From the NCBI GenBank assembly GCA_032717465.1, contig CM064632.1:27934160-27998159 (forward strand): a stretch of 64,000 nucleotides of DNA. Reading direction: 5' to 3'. The notes under the pieces are model-generated. The model saw only the letters and a list, made by a program, of their open reading frames with translations, ran no database searches and was not told the origin of the DNA. How positions within the stretch are numbered: position 1 is the first letter of the stretch; each line of letters opens with the position of its first letter. Source of the DNA: Coenobita brevimanus. Its lineage: Eukaryota; Arthropoda; Malacostraca; Decapoda; Coenobitidae. Shown here in pieces: positions 22,611 to 33,999 of this stretch. Position numbers and translations under genes: made by a program.

Positions 22611-22740
22611 ATCTTGCTACTGCCAGACGATTTTACCCAAACAAGGAATGATAGACGGTGTAGGGGTTAATGCGGGCGCTCTCTAACCCTTCCAAAGGTT
22701 TCCCCTGAGCTGAGTAAAATCGTCTGGTGGTTGCAAGAAT
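22611..22740. mobile_element. Family C short inverted-repeat element, best copy
   Basis: The left end is GCTACTGCCAGACGATTTTA and the right end GAGTAAAATCGTCTGGTGGT. These are terminal inverted repeats with CAGACGATTTTA in common. The interior has GGGGTTAATG and TCCCCTGAGCTGAG. Many half-copies of this family occur elsewhere in the window. Confidence 0.7.
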
Positions 22741-23601
22741 AAATTACACAAGGGGTTTTTAGGCTTGTAGAACTAAACAATCGGGACTGGAACACGGCTG
22801 AAGTTAGTGCTGGCAAACCTAATCTCGTGCACTTTGTTTTCTCGTGGGAAATTCAACCGTGCTTTCCGTGAGGCTTGTTTTTTATATTCTCGTACCGACT
22901 TCCGAGGTACATGTCACAGCCTGGGAAATTAACCACTTGGAGCTAGTGAGGAAATATTTAGTTTATTCTTTATTTTAAATAATTAAATTCAACTAAGAAA
23001 AGGGCAATTCAGGCACAGTTATGTCAACTTAGGCCTCATCAAGGTCATTATGTTAAAATTTATTACATTAAGGTCAGTCCTGAATCATTCACATTCAGTT
23101 AGGCCCTTTCATGCCATTTTGTGTTTATTCACTTCCCCCATCTCCGTCCGCCTTGCATAATCTGAATCCCTCTACACCATCGCCACCAGGGAACTTACAG
23201 ACACCCAGAGCGTGTAGCTGATAGTGAAGCAAATAATATGTCACAATTCTCTTCCCTGGTTTTACACTCACAAAACTGTTAAGCGTAACAGTTGTACTTG
23301 ATGCTTTTAACTGGCTGGTATGATTTGCATACAAGAATTAAGTCATACATTTATGAGCAATTGTCGTGACGTATTCATGGACTAATAGCAAATCATCAGA
23401 GAAATTAAAAAAAATACAGGTTTTCTCTTCATAATAGCAAATGATTAATAACTCATTTCCATTTAATACTGTAACGGTCCTTCAATTTGTTGTACACATA
23501 CATTAATGCTATGAGTGGCTGCAACTTCCCCAACACTGAGGACTGTAGAGGTTTTTCGAGTATGTTCTCACTCACACAATTTATTTAGCTTTTTGAAAGT
23601 C

Positions 23602-23606
<5 letters not shown>
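22741..23606. other. No gene recognised
   Basis: AT-balanced sequence with a few short frames. One on the minus strand at 23125-23334 has no recognisable domain. Confidence 0.4.

Positions 23607-23676
<70 letters not shown>
23607..23676. repeat. (TA)n microsatellite
   Basis: About 35 TA units. Confidence 0.97.
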
Positions 23677-23677
<1 letters not shown>

Positions 23678-23939
23678 GGCTTGGGCATGGAAGTACATGA
23701 AGAATTATAACCTAAGCTTATATCAGTGCTGGACGCGCCTGTTGCAATGTTTTGAGAAGCTATTAATTATCTGCAAGAAGTGGCTCAAATTTATCCTACA
23801 ACGTATAAGTGAATGAATATGACTGAGTGAGCATTGAGAAACCTGTACAAGCACAGATGAAAATGTAATATACAATTTAAAAAGCTAAAAAGGATATAGG
23901 CCTATTAGAAAGGATTCAGAGATGACGAGAATAAGATCT

Positions 23940-24575
23940 TGAGAAGGTTAGGGATAGACGGGTGGGCGGGATATGCTGGGAATGGTTGGTGGGCCACGAC
24001 GAATTCAGGACACATACCGGTATTGGCTTGAAGTGAAAACATTAAGGATTACTGAATACATCACATCAGTACTGGGTTGACTGCATGGAAAGGAGTGGGC
24101 GAGATGGGCTGGAATTATTATGGTCAATACAAATGGCAGAGTTATTCCCACATCTTGAAAAGCTGTTTACTGGAAGATACAAAAATTTCGGCTAGACCTG
24201 GACTCCCTAGTACGAGCATATCATAAAATAACAGATTTTCCAAATATGTCTATGTTGTAGTTATTCCATTTGTACAATTCATGGCACTGTGACGGTAAGA
24301 AACAAGGGTAATATAGGTCGCATCGGGTCACGTCTATTACTGGGTGTGTAGAAAATCAGCCATGACGGTGATGTGGTTGACATGTGGCTTCAGGTCTTCA
24401 GAACTAGGTGGGTGGGAGGAGAGGAGTGGGCAGGACAGGCTGGGGAGGTGGTGGACGGCAGGCCGTGACTGAATGGAAACAGATGTCTCTAGTGTGGTTT
24501 GGTGGGGGATGAGTTTGTGTGCTGTGGGTGTACAGGAGTGGGCCGGATTAGCTGGTAAGGTAATAAAAAATGTGA
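23940..24575. repeat. Spaced degenerate GAGTGGGC..GA motif cluster
   Basis: Four related segments near 23958, 24094, 24423 and 24535 (for example AGGAGTGGGCAGGACAGGCT and AGGAGTGGGCCGGATTAGCT) are separated by non-similar sequence. This is probably an old, decayed tandem or dispersed repeat. Confidence 0.4.
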
Positions 24576-24699
24576 ATATGGAACTGAATTTAGTCAGAAT
24601 GAAAGAAGGGATATATAAATTTTTTTTCCAACAGCAACAACAGTACCATCAGCAAAAGAGGAAGCTGCCCTCTCATATACCTTGCGTCTGAAATCGTTG

Positions 24700-25055
24700 G
24701 TAAAATGCAAGCCAAAAATTACGCAGATTTGTCCGCATTGCAGGTACCCGCGGTTTATAAAGCGGCGAACTCTGAGTGGTTAGCGCCATCAGAAGCAGGT
24801 TATAGAGTTGGCGGAGGCTGGGAGTGTTGGGTCATGAACCTCGGCCTTACTTCTGAGTGGCGGTGTGAGCACAGTCTGTTTAAACGGCGGCAACGTGCCT
24901 TGGTGGGTAAGTGGTTCGCCTCCTGAACGGGGTAATCTGTCGGTGTGAATGGATGCGACGGGGAGAAGCGCCTCCTGAAATTGCATTCAGATGGTCCTGG
25001 GTAGTGGAAGGAAGAGTGTGTGTGGAAATTCAAGAAAAAGAAAGAGGGCTAAGTA

Positions 25056-25059
<4 letters not shown>
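24700..25059. other. No gene recognised
   Basis: GC-balanced sequence. GTGGGTAAGTGGTTCGCCTC near 24903 loosely resembles a tRNA A-box, but I see no matching B-box at the right distance. Confidence 0.3.

Positions 25060-25086
<27 letters not shown>
25060..25086. repeat. (GA)n microsatellite
   Basis: A short GA run. Confidence 0.9.
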
Positions 25087-25329
25087 ACAAGAACGCCGCG
25101 GTCATTGTCTGATATGGAGAGAACAGCTACCGTGCAGTGAGAGTGATGCGAAAGGAGCTACGAAAAAATAATGAGATAGTAAAAAAAAAAGAAAAAAGGA
25201 GCTTTCATTCACTGCAAGATCTAGATTACGGCTGGAGGGTTCGAATTGGGGTCGTTTACTAAGTGGCTTTGGTAATTCAGTAGCATCTGTTCCATAGCGA
25301 TTGTTTCAGCGCATTTCAGTACACCTCTA

Positions 25330-25562
25330 TTTCGTGGTGGGGAGGGACGCCTTCACGGAGTGGCATCAATATCAACAAGTGACTCTACTGGCCACTAATA
25401 CAAACGTCCCTCAGCTCCCTCCCTCTCCCCCAAAAGGATGATGATGAATTGCAGATAAGGCAAGCTTCAGTCTGCAGGCCACTGGGTTCACGTTGACATA
25501 CGCCTGGGGGTACAACAACAACAGCAACAACAACATCATTAACAACAACAATAACAACACCT
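25330..25562 (+). mobile_element. Family F dispersed repeat with (AAC)n tail
   Basis: GGGACGCCTTCACGGAGTGG, then ATACAAACGTCCCTCAGCTC and GGGTTCACGTTGACATACGC, ending in AACAACAACAGCAACAACAA. It is closely parallel to 9590-9780 and 47883-48080. Confidence 0.7.
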
Positions 25563-25582
25563 CCATATCTTTTCGTTTGTCA

Positions 25583-25697
25583 CTGATATAGGCTATGATG
25601 CTACTTACTCTATAAATAACATACGGAAGAATGCTAAGGTATAGTATCCTAAATAAACTGCTAATGAAGAAGTGTTACGGAGCCCTGCTATGCTACA
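25583..25697. mobile_element. Family A fragment
   Basis: Right half only: ATAGTATCCTAAATAAACTG and CTAATGAAGAAGTGTTACGG. Confidence 0.45.
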
Positions 25698-26034
25698 AGG
25701 AATGCAAATCTTAGACACTAGTTATTTCTTTTCCCCTTCCTCATTGTTGATTTTACGATTATTCATGAGCGTATGTACGAAAATCAACTTTGAAAAAATA
25801 AATTTGCAACTTGTTTTGTAAGAGTGGAAGTGCCAGGGTTCCGTAAGAATGAATGATGTGTGAATGACTACGTGGCTTATTTCGTTTCGAATCTGTATGC
25901 TTCCCCACACTATCTCTCAGGTGGGCGAATTACGGCTGGGATGATGATAGTAAAGTTTATCCCAAGGAAGTGAATCGATATTTTTGTCCGAGACTGTGCA
26001 TATACCTCCTCTCTCCTGTTTAACTCCTGTCTCC

Positions 26035-26565
26035 CGTCGGTATGGGGAGGGGGTGTTGAAAGAGGGAGGGTGATGGGGCGTTGAAAGGGGAAGGGGAGGA
26101 AGAAGCTGCTGAAAGGAGAGGGGTGTTTTGAAAGCGGGAAGAGGAGAGAGGTGTTGGGAGGGGAGAGGAGGAGGGAGAGGGAGGTGTTGAGAGGGAAGAG
26201 GAGAGGGGAGGGAGGTACTGAGAAGGGGGAGAGGGAGAGGGAGGAATGTATTTAAACTGGGGAGGGGGAAGGTTTATTGTTATGGGGGAGAGGGAGGGAG
26301 TGTTGAAATGGGGAGAGGAGGAAATGCGAGGTGTATACAGCGGGGAGAAGGGGGGGGGGGGAATATGTGGATGTTGAAAGGGAGGGAGAGGGACAGGGAG
26401 ATGGTGAAAGGGAGGAGGAGGAGGCAGATGCTGATGGGGAGGGAGGGGAAGGGAGAGGGGATTGGAAAGGGAGGTGGAGGTGTTGGAAAGGGGGAAGGGG
26501 GTGTTGGAAAGGGGGGAAGGAGGTGTTGGAATGGGGTGGAGAGGGTGGGAGGCGTGCACAGGGCT
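26035..26565. repeat. Homopurine (G/A) tract with GGGGTGTTGAAAG motif
   Basis: G/A-rich plus strand with recurring GGTGTTGAAAGGG-like units every 20-50 bp. The frames on both strands are low-complexity. Confidence 0.75.
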
Positions 26566-26964
26566 GACATGATACCACCCATGACTAAACAGGGATGTCT
26601 AGACGCCTTCTGCCCGGGTCCGATATAGTGAAAATACGACACACTGACGCTCACTACACCTCATAAAACGAACCCTGGACACACACCAAGGGTCCTGAGC
26701 CACGGAGTTACGGTCATATTTTTGTCCTATAGGTACCCGATTTTTATTCCAGGAAGGACAAAGGATACTGTAACGTCTTCCCATGCCTCTGCTCCTACAA
26801 CATAAACAAAACTTGCCTGAGAGAAATGTTAATCGTGGGTTATACTTACTTCAGCAGGGAAGACAAAGAGAGGAGAACGCAGAACTTTGGGTGTGTCGTA
26901 TTCTTCCGTAACTAAATATACCGTACATAAAAGATCTTCAAAAAAGAAAACAAACAACACTATC
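26566..26964. other. No gene recognised
   Basis: Unremarkable sequence. Confidence 0.35.
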
Positions 26965-27025
26965 CACCTATCTATCTACCTATCTATCTACGGCCAGATC
27001 CTATAATCCCCCAAGGGGTGGCTGT
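26965..27025 (-). mobile_element. LINE-A 3' terminal fragment
   Basis: ATCTATCTACCTATCTATCT followed by ACGGCCAGATCCTATAATCC and AAGGGGTGGCTG is the reverse complement of the LINE-A terminus (GGCCACCCCT...GGCGTC...TAGA). Only about 60 bp are recognisable. Confidence 0.55.
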
Positions 27026-27469
27026 TTGTCTCCGAGTTAGTTATTTTACGGGAAGGGACACTAACCCACCGCCAACCGATTCCTGACACGTAGGGGGCAC
27101 ATGTGGAATGGTTATATGGTTACCACCCAGCTTTGTGATGGTTTCCTGGTTTACAGGAAACCATTAGGCCTATCATTCACTGTTAAGCCACCTGAAAAGG
27201 AAAGAAAAGTAATAAAAAGTGACAGGAAAAATGGGATAAATATGAAGAGAAGGAAAGACACAGGAAAAAAAAATGATAAAGTGAAGGAAGAAGTAGGCAG
27301 CACAACATAAAGTGAGTGGATGAGTTGTACAAAATCAATTACCGAAAGAAAACGGAGTGGGGGTGGATCCTGAGTGCATCTGGTAGGAGTTCAGAAGGCT
27401 CGTGGGTAAGTTTGGGCAGTTACGTGGAGTTACGTCGAGTTAGGGTTAGTGTAGGGTATAGGAGTGTAG

Positions 27470-28055
27470 AGAGAATTGGTGTGGAGTGCAATGGAGGGCG
27501 GCGAACTGTGGTGTACTGTGGTGATACTGTGATGGTGAGAATTATGTAGTGGTGAACTGTGGATGTAATGAGGGTGATAAGGCATTGTGGTGGTGTTATA
27601 GTGATAGTGAAGGTGTATTGTGGTGGTGAAGGTGTACTGTGGTTGTGATACAGCAGTAGTGAAGGTATACTGTGGTGGTGATACAGTGATGGTGAAGATG
27701 TAATGAGGTGGTGATACAGTGATGGTGAAGATGTATTGTAGTGGTGAAGATGTATTGTGGTGGCGATACAGTAGTAGTGAAGGTGTACTGTGGTGGTGAC
27801 GCAGTGATGGTGAAGGTGTATTGTGGTGGTGATACAGTGATGGTGAAGGTGTATTGGGGTAGTGATACAATGGCGGTGAAGGTATTGTGGTGGTGATAGT
27901 GATGGTGAAAGTGTATTGTGGTTGTTATACCACAAGTGAAGGTGTGGTTGTGATAGCAATGGTGAAATAGTGTGGTGATACTGGCGGTGAAGGTGTATTG
28001 TGGTGGTGAAGGCTAACAGTGGCGGTGAAGCATGGTGTTGAGGGTGTGTAGCTTG
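27470..28055. repeat. About 33-bp degenerate GTGGTGATACAGTGATGG minisatellite
   Basis: ATACAGTGATGGTGAAGATG recurs at 27681 and 27714 (33-bp spacing). Neighbouring units diverge. The His/Thr-rich minus-strand frames are repeat by-products. Confidence 0.85.
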
Positions 28056-28529
28056 GTGAACTGTTGTGGTGGTTAGGTGTTGTTGCTCAACCTCGTTCAT
28101 GCCTGCTCCAACAAATCCGTCGATCGCAGGCAAGCAACTGCCCCTGTGGTCGTCCCATGGGTTTCCTACACCATGGATGTTGTGCCCGTCTCTGAGGGCC
28201 TATAGATGGCTGAGCCGGGATGAGAGTTTTCCGTTCGTTTGTTTTTCTCTTCATTAAAGCTGTAGAGGCTGCAGTCATGGTCGAATTTTGACGACAGAGG
28301 TGACGGGATGCCTTCGTCGGGCAGGTCAACACGCTCAAAGAAATCCCAACCTCAAGATGACCGAAAAAAAGGCAAGGCAATAGAGAAAACGTATTTATTT
28401 ATAGGAGTACAAGCAGATCATTGGCATCATGGAAAGGGCAATCAAAATGCAGTAACAATTCTGATACAACTTACTGCATACTGGCAAAAAAACAAAAAAA
28501 AATACGTGCCTGTGTCGCTACCTCATAAA
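28056..28529. other. No gene recognised
   Basis: Contains a 97-codon minus-strand frame (28087-28380) without a recognisable domain. The sequence is less repetitive than its flanks. Confidence 0.35.
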
Positions 28530-29090
28530 GTGGTGGAGACAGACAGGAAGGCAGGTAGGGAGGTAGGCAGGCAGGTAGGCAGGCAGGCAGGGAGGTAGGT
28601 GGGTAAGTAATAAGGTTGACAGGGAAGCAGGGAGATCAGCAGAGAGGTAGGAAGGCAGATGGGTAAGAAGATAGGTAAGTTGATCTGAAGGTAGGAAGGA
28701 AGACAGGATGAAAGGACTATATATTGGGAGATAGGGAATTAGGAAAGGAGATAGGTGGGAAGTAGGCAGGAAAGGAGGTAGGTAGAAAAGCAGACATGAA
28801 AGGAGGTAGGTGGGGAAGTAGGCAGGAAAGGAGGTAGATAGAAAAGCAGACATGAAAGGAGATAGGTGGGAAGTAGGCAGGAAAGGAGGTAGATAGAAAA
28901 GCAGACATGAAAGGAGGTAGGTGGGGAAGTAGGCAGGAAAGGAGGTAGATAGAAAAGCAGACATGAAAGGAGGTAGGTGGGGAAGTAGGCAGGGCAGTAG
29001 TTAGGTAGGTGGGATGAAAGGGAGGGTCGATAAGTAGGAAAGTAAGCAGGTAGGGTGGTTTGGTAAGTAGGAATGAGCGGTATGAAGTGC
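28530..29090. repeat. Purine-rich array with a 55-56-bp unit
   Basis: AAAGCAGACATGAAAGGAG recurs with GCAGACATGA at about 28790, 28846, 28901 and 28957 (spacing 55-56 bp). The flanks are looser GGTAGGCAGG units. The Leu/Tyr/Pro minus-strand frame (28518-28964) is a by-product. Confidence 0.9.
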
Positions 29091-29097
29091 TAGATAG

Positions 29098-29098
<1 letters not shown>

Positions 29099-29156
<58 letters not shown>
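29099..29156. repeat. (TA)n microsatellite
   Basis: About 29 TA units. Confidence 0.97.
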
Positions 29157-29158
<2 letters not shown>

Positions 29159-29360
29159 AAAGAAATAAAATAGGCCTCATTATCCCTCGGTAAAAGGATC
29201 AGATAGTCTATAAGAGTGGCTGCAAAACCTGAAATAAGCGCAGAACAAAGAATCCACTGTACACGGCAAGGATCATACCGGACATGGCGTTCGGTATCCC
29301 AACAGAGCAACACACAGCTAGTATGTCGGTATCCATTATACTTGTCTGTACTATGCTGCT

Positions 29361-29560
29361 TTTACTTTTAACTTGGCCTAAAATTGTCATCTCTCCATTT
29401 TGAGGGCTTAATCGTTATATCAGATTAATATTAGAATACGATGTTAGTTATGAAAAAGTGCTAGGGAAAAATGTAGGGGCACTGCACTGTAATTTTCTGC
29501 TAATGAGGTATGTGAAATAAGTAACAAAAGGACGAAAATCTGGGTCCAGGTTAGTGTAAA
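29361..29560 (+). mobile_element. Family B short element
   Basis: Starts ACTTTTAACTTGGCCTAAAA and TTGTCATCTCTCCATTTTGA; ends GGACGAAAATCTGGGTCCAG. The interior AAAAAGTGCTAGGG matches the AGAAGTGCTATGG of other copies. Confidence 0.75.
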
Positions 29561-30506
<946 letters not shown>

Positions 30507-30642
30507 GGTGCAGCTCTCAGTGGCGCTCATTAATATTTTTTCTCTCCATTTATGGTCAAGCGGTGATGAGACTCAGTATTTTCCGGTCAGTTAATGAGGA
30601 GATGGAAATTATAAGTGGAATAGCGGCACCAGCAGAATCCAT

Positions 30643-30717
<75 letters not shown>
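30643..30717. repeat. (GT)n microsatellite
   Basis: About 37 GT units. It lies immediately beyond the 3' end of the minus-strand LINE-B. Confidence 0.97.
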
Positions 30718-30720
<3 letters not shown>

Positions 30721-30721
30721 T

Positions 30722-32339
30722 ATTCTTTTTTTTTTTTATATAAATAACAGAACAGAGGAAGGTAAAACAAATGAGTAAAAAAAAAAATAATCCATACACC
30801 AGATTACTGGTGTCCTCTGTTCATAAAATATCTGTAACAGTTAGACTTGAACAGTTGTGGGTTGAAATTTGGAGGGAAACAACTCTGGGGAAGCGAGTTC
30901 CAGAGAGATGCAGTTCGGGGAATGAAAGAATTCTGATAGGCAGTAGTTCTGCAATATGGCTGAGTGACATTCCATGCATGAGCGCTACCAGATGCCCGTG
31001 TAGCATGAGGGAAGGCATGGAGAGGTGGCACCATGGACGCAACTTCGTCTGAGCATTTGCCAAAAAAATATCTGTAAAATAATGCAAGGGAGGCAACATT
31101 CCTTCTTACTTGCAGGGGAGGTAGTTTATTTGTAATGGCAGGGTTGTTAATGATTCTAACAGCTTTGTTCTGAATTTTGTCTAGTCTTAATGCAACCTCT
31201 CCACAACCATTCCACAAGGGTGAGCAATATTTAAGCTGAGAGCGCACATTACTTATAAATTATAGCTAACTGTTCGTCGGCGAAGAAGTTACGGACTCTG
31301 TACAATAATCCAAGTTTCTTTGAGGCGGTTTTAGCAAGTGATCTGACATGAGAGGTCCAGCTGAGGGCACTGTTAAGTGAGAAGCCAAGAATTTCAATAT
31401 TTTTGGAGATGGGAATATTAGTAGCACTGAAGGTAATGTACGAATCTGGCAATATCTGTCTATTAGTAAACTGTATATATTTAGTTCTACTAATATTAAA
31501 AGAGACAAGGTTGTTTTGTCCCCATTCACTGATTGTAGATAGATCTTGATTTATGGAGATGGCTGTACTGAGTTGAGAGGTGGAGATATTAGACTTTGTA
31601 AATGGATGTCTGAGTGTGAATGAACTATGTAGTGTTGAGTCATCTGCATAAGAGTGAATGGGATTGTGGGTGACAGATAAGAGATCATTAATATGAACCA
31701 GAAATAGGATTGGCGCCAGAACTGATCCCTGCAGCACGCCGGCGTTACTTGAATGGAAATTGGAACATACATCATCTACTTTTACTCTTATTTTCCTGTC
31801 ACTAAGGTATCAAGAAATCAAAGGAACAAAAGACGTTAGTCCATAGCAAGGGAGTTTGGACAGCAGGGAACGGTGCCATACTCTGTTGAAAGCTTTAGAG
31901 ATATCAAGAGCTACTGCATGAGTTTCTCCAAAAAGATCAACTGATTGATGGATGGTATGAGTTAAGAGATTGAGTATGTCAATGGTGAATCTTTCGTGGC
32001 GAAAACCATATTGTCTATCACTATTTAAGTTGTTGGATTCAAGATGTTGAACAATGTGCTTATTAATTAAAGTTTCAAATATATACCTTACCAAGAGAAG
32101 ATGTGACAGCTATTGGTCTGTAATTGGAGGGGTCAGACGAACTTCCTTTCTTCGAAATTGGGTGGATATTGGATTCTCTCCATGAATTTGGAATAAAGAG
32201 GTACATATGCATAGTCTGAATAATTTAGCTAGGACAGAGGCAAGTTCAGGGGAACACTTTTTCAAAACAATTGGGGGAATTCCATCTGGGCCTGGAGCTT
32301 TGTTGGTAGGTAAATTGTCTAGGATGGATTTTACCTATC
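30722..32339 (-). mobile_element. LINE-B (Jockey/CR1-type), 3' half
   Basis: A non-LTR retrotransposon on the minus strand, split by the LINE-A insertion at 32348-33991. This half holds the reverse-transcriptase region and the C-terminal region, then a short 3' UTR with an A-rich end near 30729-30740. Its 5' half continues at 34000-35107. The flanks of the insertion rejoin in a plausible order (start of RT on the right, APGPDG block on the left). The clade call rests on motif style only. Confidence 0.85.
30804..32339 (-). pseudogene. LINE-B reverse transcriptase, broken
   Basis: On the minus strand the order is: NKAPGPDGIPP block (near 32300), SDPSNYRPIAVTSS (near 32110-32150), ALDISKAFNRVWH (near 31880), GVLQGSVLAPILFL (near 31730), then the catalytic YADD box (31639-31650), and a C-terminal region with LKYCSPLWNG (near 31220). 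These are hallmark blocks of a non-LTR reverse transcriptase. Damage is clear: frame changes near 32190, 32092 and 31248, and an in-frame stop near 31810. The copy cannot make a full protein. It would have acted by target-primed reverse transcription, as known for the family. The spacing and order of motifs leave little doubt about the RT; the exact clade is uncertain. Confidence 0.88.
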
Positions 32340-32347
32340 ATGTCTGT
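32340..32347. repeat. Target-site duplication, left copy (ATGTCTGT)
   Basis: ATGTCTGT directly precedes the LINE-A start and recurs at 33992-33999 after its TAGA tail. Confidence 0.85.
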
Positions 32348-33960
32348 TGAATGTAGAGAGTGAGAGCAGTGTGAGTATAAGTGGTTGGGGAATGGCTGGG
32401 AGAAGAAGAGATGAGAGGAGGGAGGAAGAGATCAGTAGGTCGGAAGTAGTGGAAGCGATGAAGAAGATTAAGCTGGGAAAGGCCCCAGGAATTGATGGAG
32501 TGTGTGGTGAAATGCTTAGGTATGGGGGTGAGATTGCTGTGGAGTGGATATGGAAGTTGTGTAGATTGGCTTGGGAAGAGGGAAGGGTTCCAAGGGACTG
32601 GAAATCAGGTATAACTGTTCCTCTGTACAAAGGAAAAGGGGAGAGAGAAGTATGTGGTAACCATAGGGGTATTTGCCTTCTTAGTGTGACTGGTAAAATA
32701 TATGGTAGAATACTCATTGATAGGGTTAGGCATATGACAGAGGAGATAGTTGGAGAAGAACAAGGGGGATTTAGGAAGGGAAAAGGGTGTGTAGATCAGA
32801 TATTTGTTCTAAGATGTTTAGTGGAGAAGTATCTAGAGAAGGGAAGGAAAGTGTATGCTGCCTTCATGGACTTGGAGAAAGCTTATGACAGAATAGATAG
32901 GCAAGGTATGTGGAAGGTATTAAGAATATATGGAGTGGAGGGGAAATTGTTGAGTGCTGGGAAGAGTATGTACGAGGGAGCTAGGGCTACGGTGCGAGTG
33001 GATGGTGAGCTGAGTGAGTTCTTTGATCTCAATGTGGGACTGAAACAGGGGTGTGTGATGTCTCCATGGCTGTTTAATATATATATGGATGGGGTTGTAA
33101 AGGAGGTGCAAGGTAGGGCAGTGGATGTGGGGGTGGCCCTAATGAATGAGGGTGAGATTTGGAAGCTTCCAGTGTTGCTGTTTGCTGATGATACAGTATT
33201 GTTGAGTGAAGATGAATGGGGGTTGCAAGGTTTGGTGAATGAATTTGGGACAGTGTGTAGGAGGAGGAAGCTGAAAGTTAATGTAAACAAAAGTAAAGTT
33301 ATGGTGTTTGAGAGGAATGAAGTCACAGAGTGTGCAGTGAGGTTGGATGGTGAGGATATGGAGAATGTGAGTGCATTCAAGTACTTGGGTAGTGTGATGA
33401 GTAAGGATGGAACTTTGGGGGATGAAGTACGTGAAAGGGTACAGCAGGGAAGAAAGGTTGTTGGTACACTGAAAGCAGTGATGAGAAATAGGGAGGTGAG
33501 TATGGAAGTTAAGAAGTCACTGTATGATGGTATTGTGAGCCCTACCCTGACGTATGGAAGCGAGGCGTGGACCTTGCAAGAGGGGAACAAGTCAAGAGTG
33601 AGAGCAGTGGAAATGAGTTACTTGAGAAGAGCATGTGGAGTGACGTGGAGGGACAGGTTGACGAATGAAGAAGTGAAGGAACGTTGTGGGGTAGATGTGG
33701 ATGTGGTTGAAAAGATTAGGAGAAATACACTGAGGTGGTTTGGACATGTGGAGAGAACGGAGAATGAAAGACTGACTAAGAGGGTGTATGTACGTGAGGT
33801 GGAGGGAGGGAGAGGGAGGGGTAGACCGAGGATGAGGTGGAGGGATGGAGTTGAGAGGTATATGAGGGAGGGGGGGGTGAGTTGGGGGGAGGGTAGTCGA
33901 AGGGTGGGTGACAGAGTGACTTGGAGGCGTTTTGTCTGCGGCCACCCTTTGCGGGATTAG
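32347..33960 (+). CDS. LINE-A reverse transcriptase, uninterrupted 537-codon frame
   Basis: RNA-directed DNA polymerase of a non-LTR retrotransposon, normally copying its own RNA at a nicked chromosomal target. Residues 44-51 read GKAPGIDG. Residues 171-184 (AAFMDLEKAYDRID) carry the first catalytic Asp. Residues 231-248 hold GLKQGCVMSPWLFN, and 279-282 is the FADD catalytic box. KVNVNKSKVM follows at 310-319. The C-terminal part has LTYGSEAWTL (401-410) and LRWFGHVER (462-470), a pattern widespread in animal LINEs, and a basic GRGRGRPRMRWRD segment. The frame ends in CGHPLRD just before the 3' end. It opens at a TTG inside the truncated 5' region, partly in the target duplication, so no native start is present. 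No stop or frameshift occurs in 537 codons, which implies recent insertion. The endonuclease is missing, so the copy is not autonomous. I would place it near RTE-like or related LINEs only tentatively. Confidence 0.9.
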   Translation: MNVESESSVSISGWGMAGRRRDERREEEISRSEVVEAMKKIKLGKAPGIDGVCGEMLRYGGEIAVEWIWKLCRLAWEEGRVPRDWKSGITVPLYKGKGEREVCGNHRGICLLSVTGKIYGRILIDRVRHMTEEIVGEEQGGFRKGKGCVDQIFVLRCLVEKYLEKGRKVYAAFMDLEKAYDRIDRQGMWKVLRIYGVEGKLLSAGKSMYEGARATVRVDGELSEFFDLNVGLKQGCVMSPWLFNIYMDGVVKEVQGRAVDVGVALMNEGEIWKLPVLLFADDTVLLSEDEWGLQGLVNEFGTVCRRRKLKVNVNKSKVMVFERNEVTECAVRLDGEDMENVSAFKYLGSVMSKDGTLGDEVRERVQQGRKVVGTLKAVMRNREVSMEVKKSLYDGIVSPTLTYGSEAWTLQEGNKSRVRAVEMSYLRRACGVTWRDRLTNEEVKERCGVDVDVVEKIRRNTLRWFGHVERTENERLTKRVYVREVEGGRGRGRPRMRWRDGVERYMREGGVSWGEGSRRVGDRVTWRRFVCGHPLRD

Positions 33961-33991
33961 GGCGTCGGGCTATAGACAGATAGATAGATAG
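32348..33991 (+). mobile_element. LINE-A, 5'-truncated copy nested in LINE-B
   Basis: A 1644-bp insertion that starts abruptly inside the region upstream of the RT and ends with GGCGTCGGGCTATAGACAGA followed by TAGA repeats. Identical 8-bp ATGTCTGT flanks mark target-primed integration into the older LINE-B. The endonuclease domain is absent, so the copy is 5'-truncated. The 3' end is shared with fragments at 41931-42494, 15336-15485, 26965-27025 and, more distantly, 49001-49150, all carrying TAGA/TCTA tails. Confidence 0.92.
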
Positions 33992-33999
33992 ATGTCTGT
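33992..33999. repeat. Target-site duplication, right copy (ATGTCTGT)
   Basis: Matches 32340-32347 exactly and follows the TAGA tail of LINE-A. Confidence 0.85.

Noticed and set aside
24890..24960. Further tRNA-derived SINE head
   Set aside because: Only a loose A-box resemblance; no B-box at the expected distance and no second copy in the window.
32883..33945. Minus-strand frames of 117-235 codons opposite the LINE-A RT
   Set aside because: They are shadows of the plus-strand RT frame, which has all the catalytic motifs.
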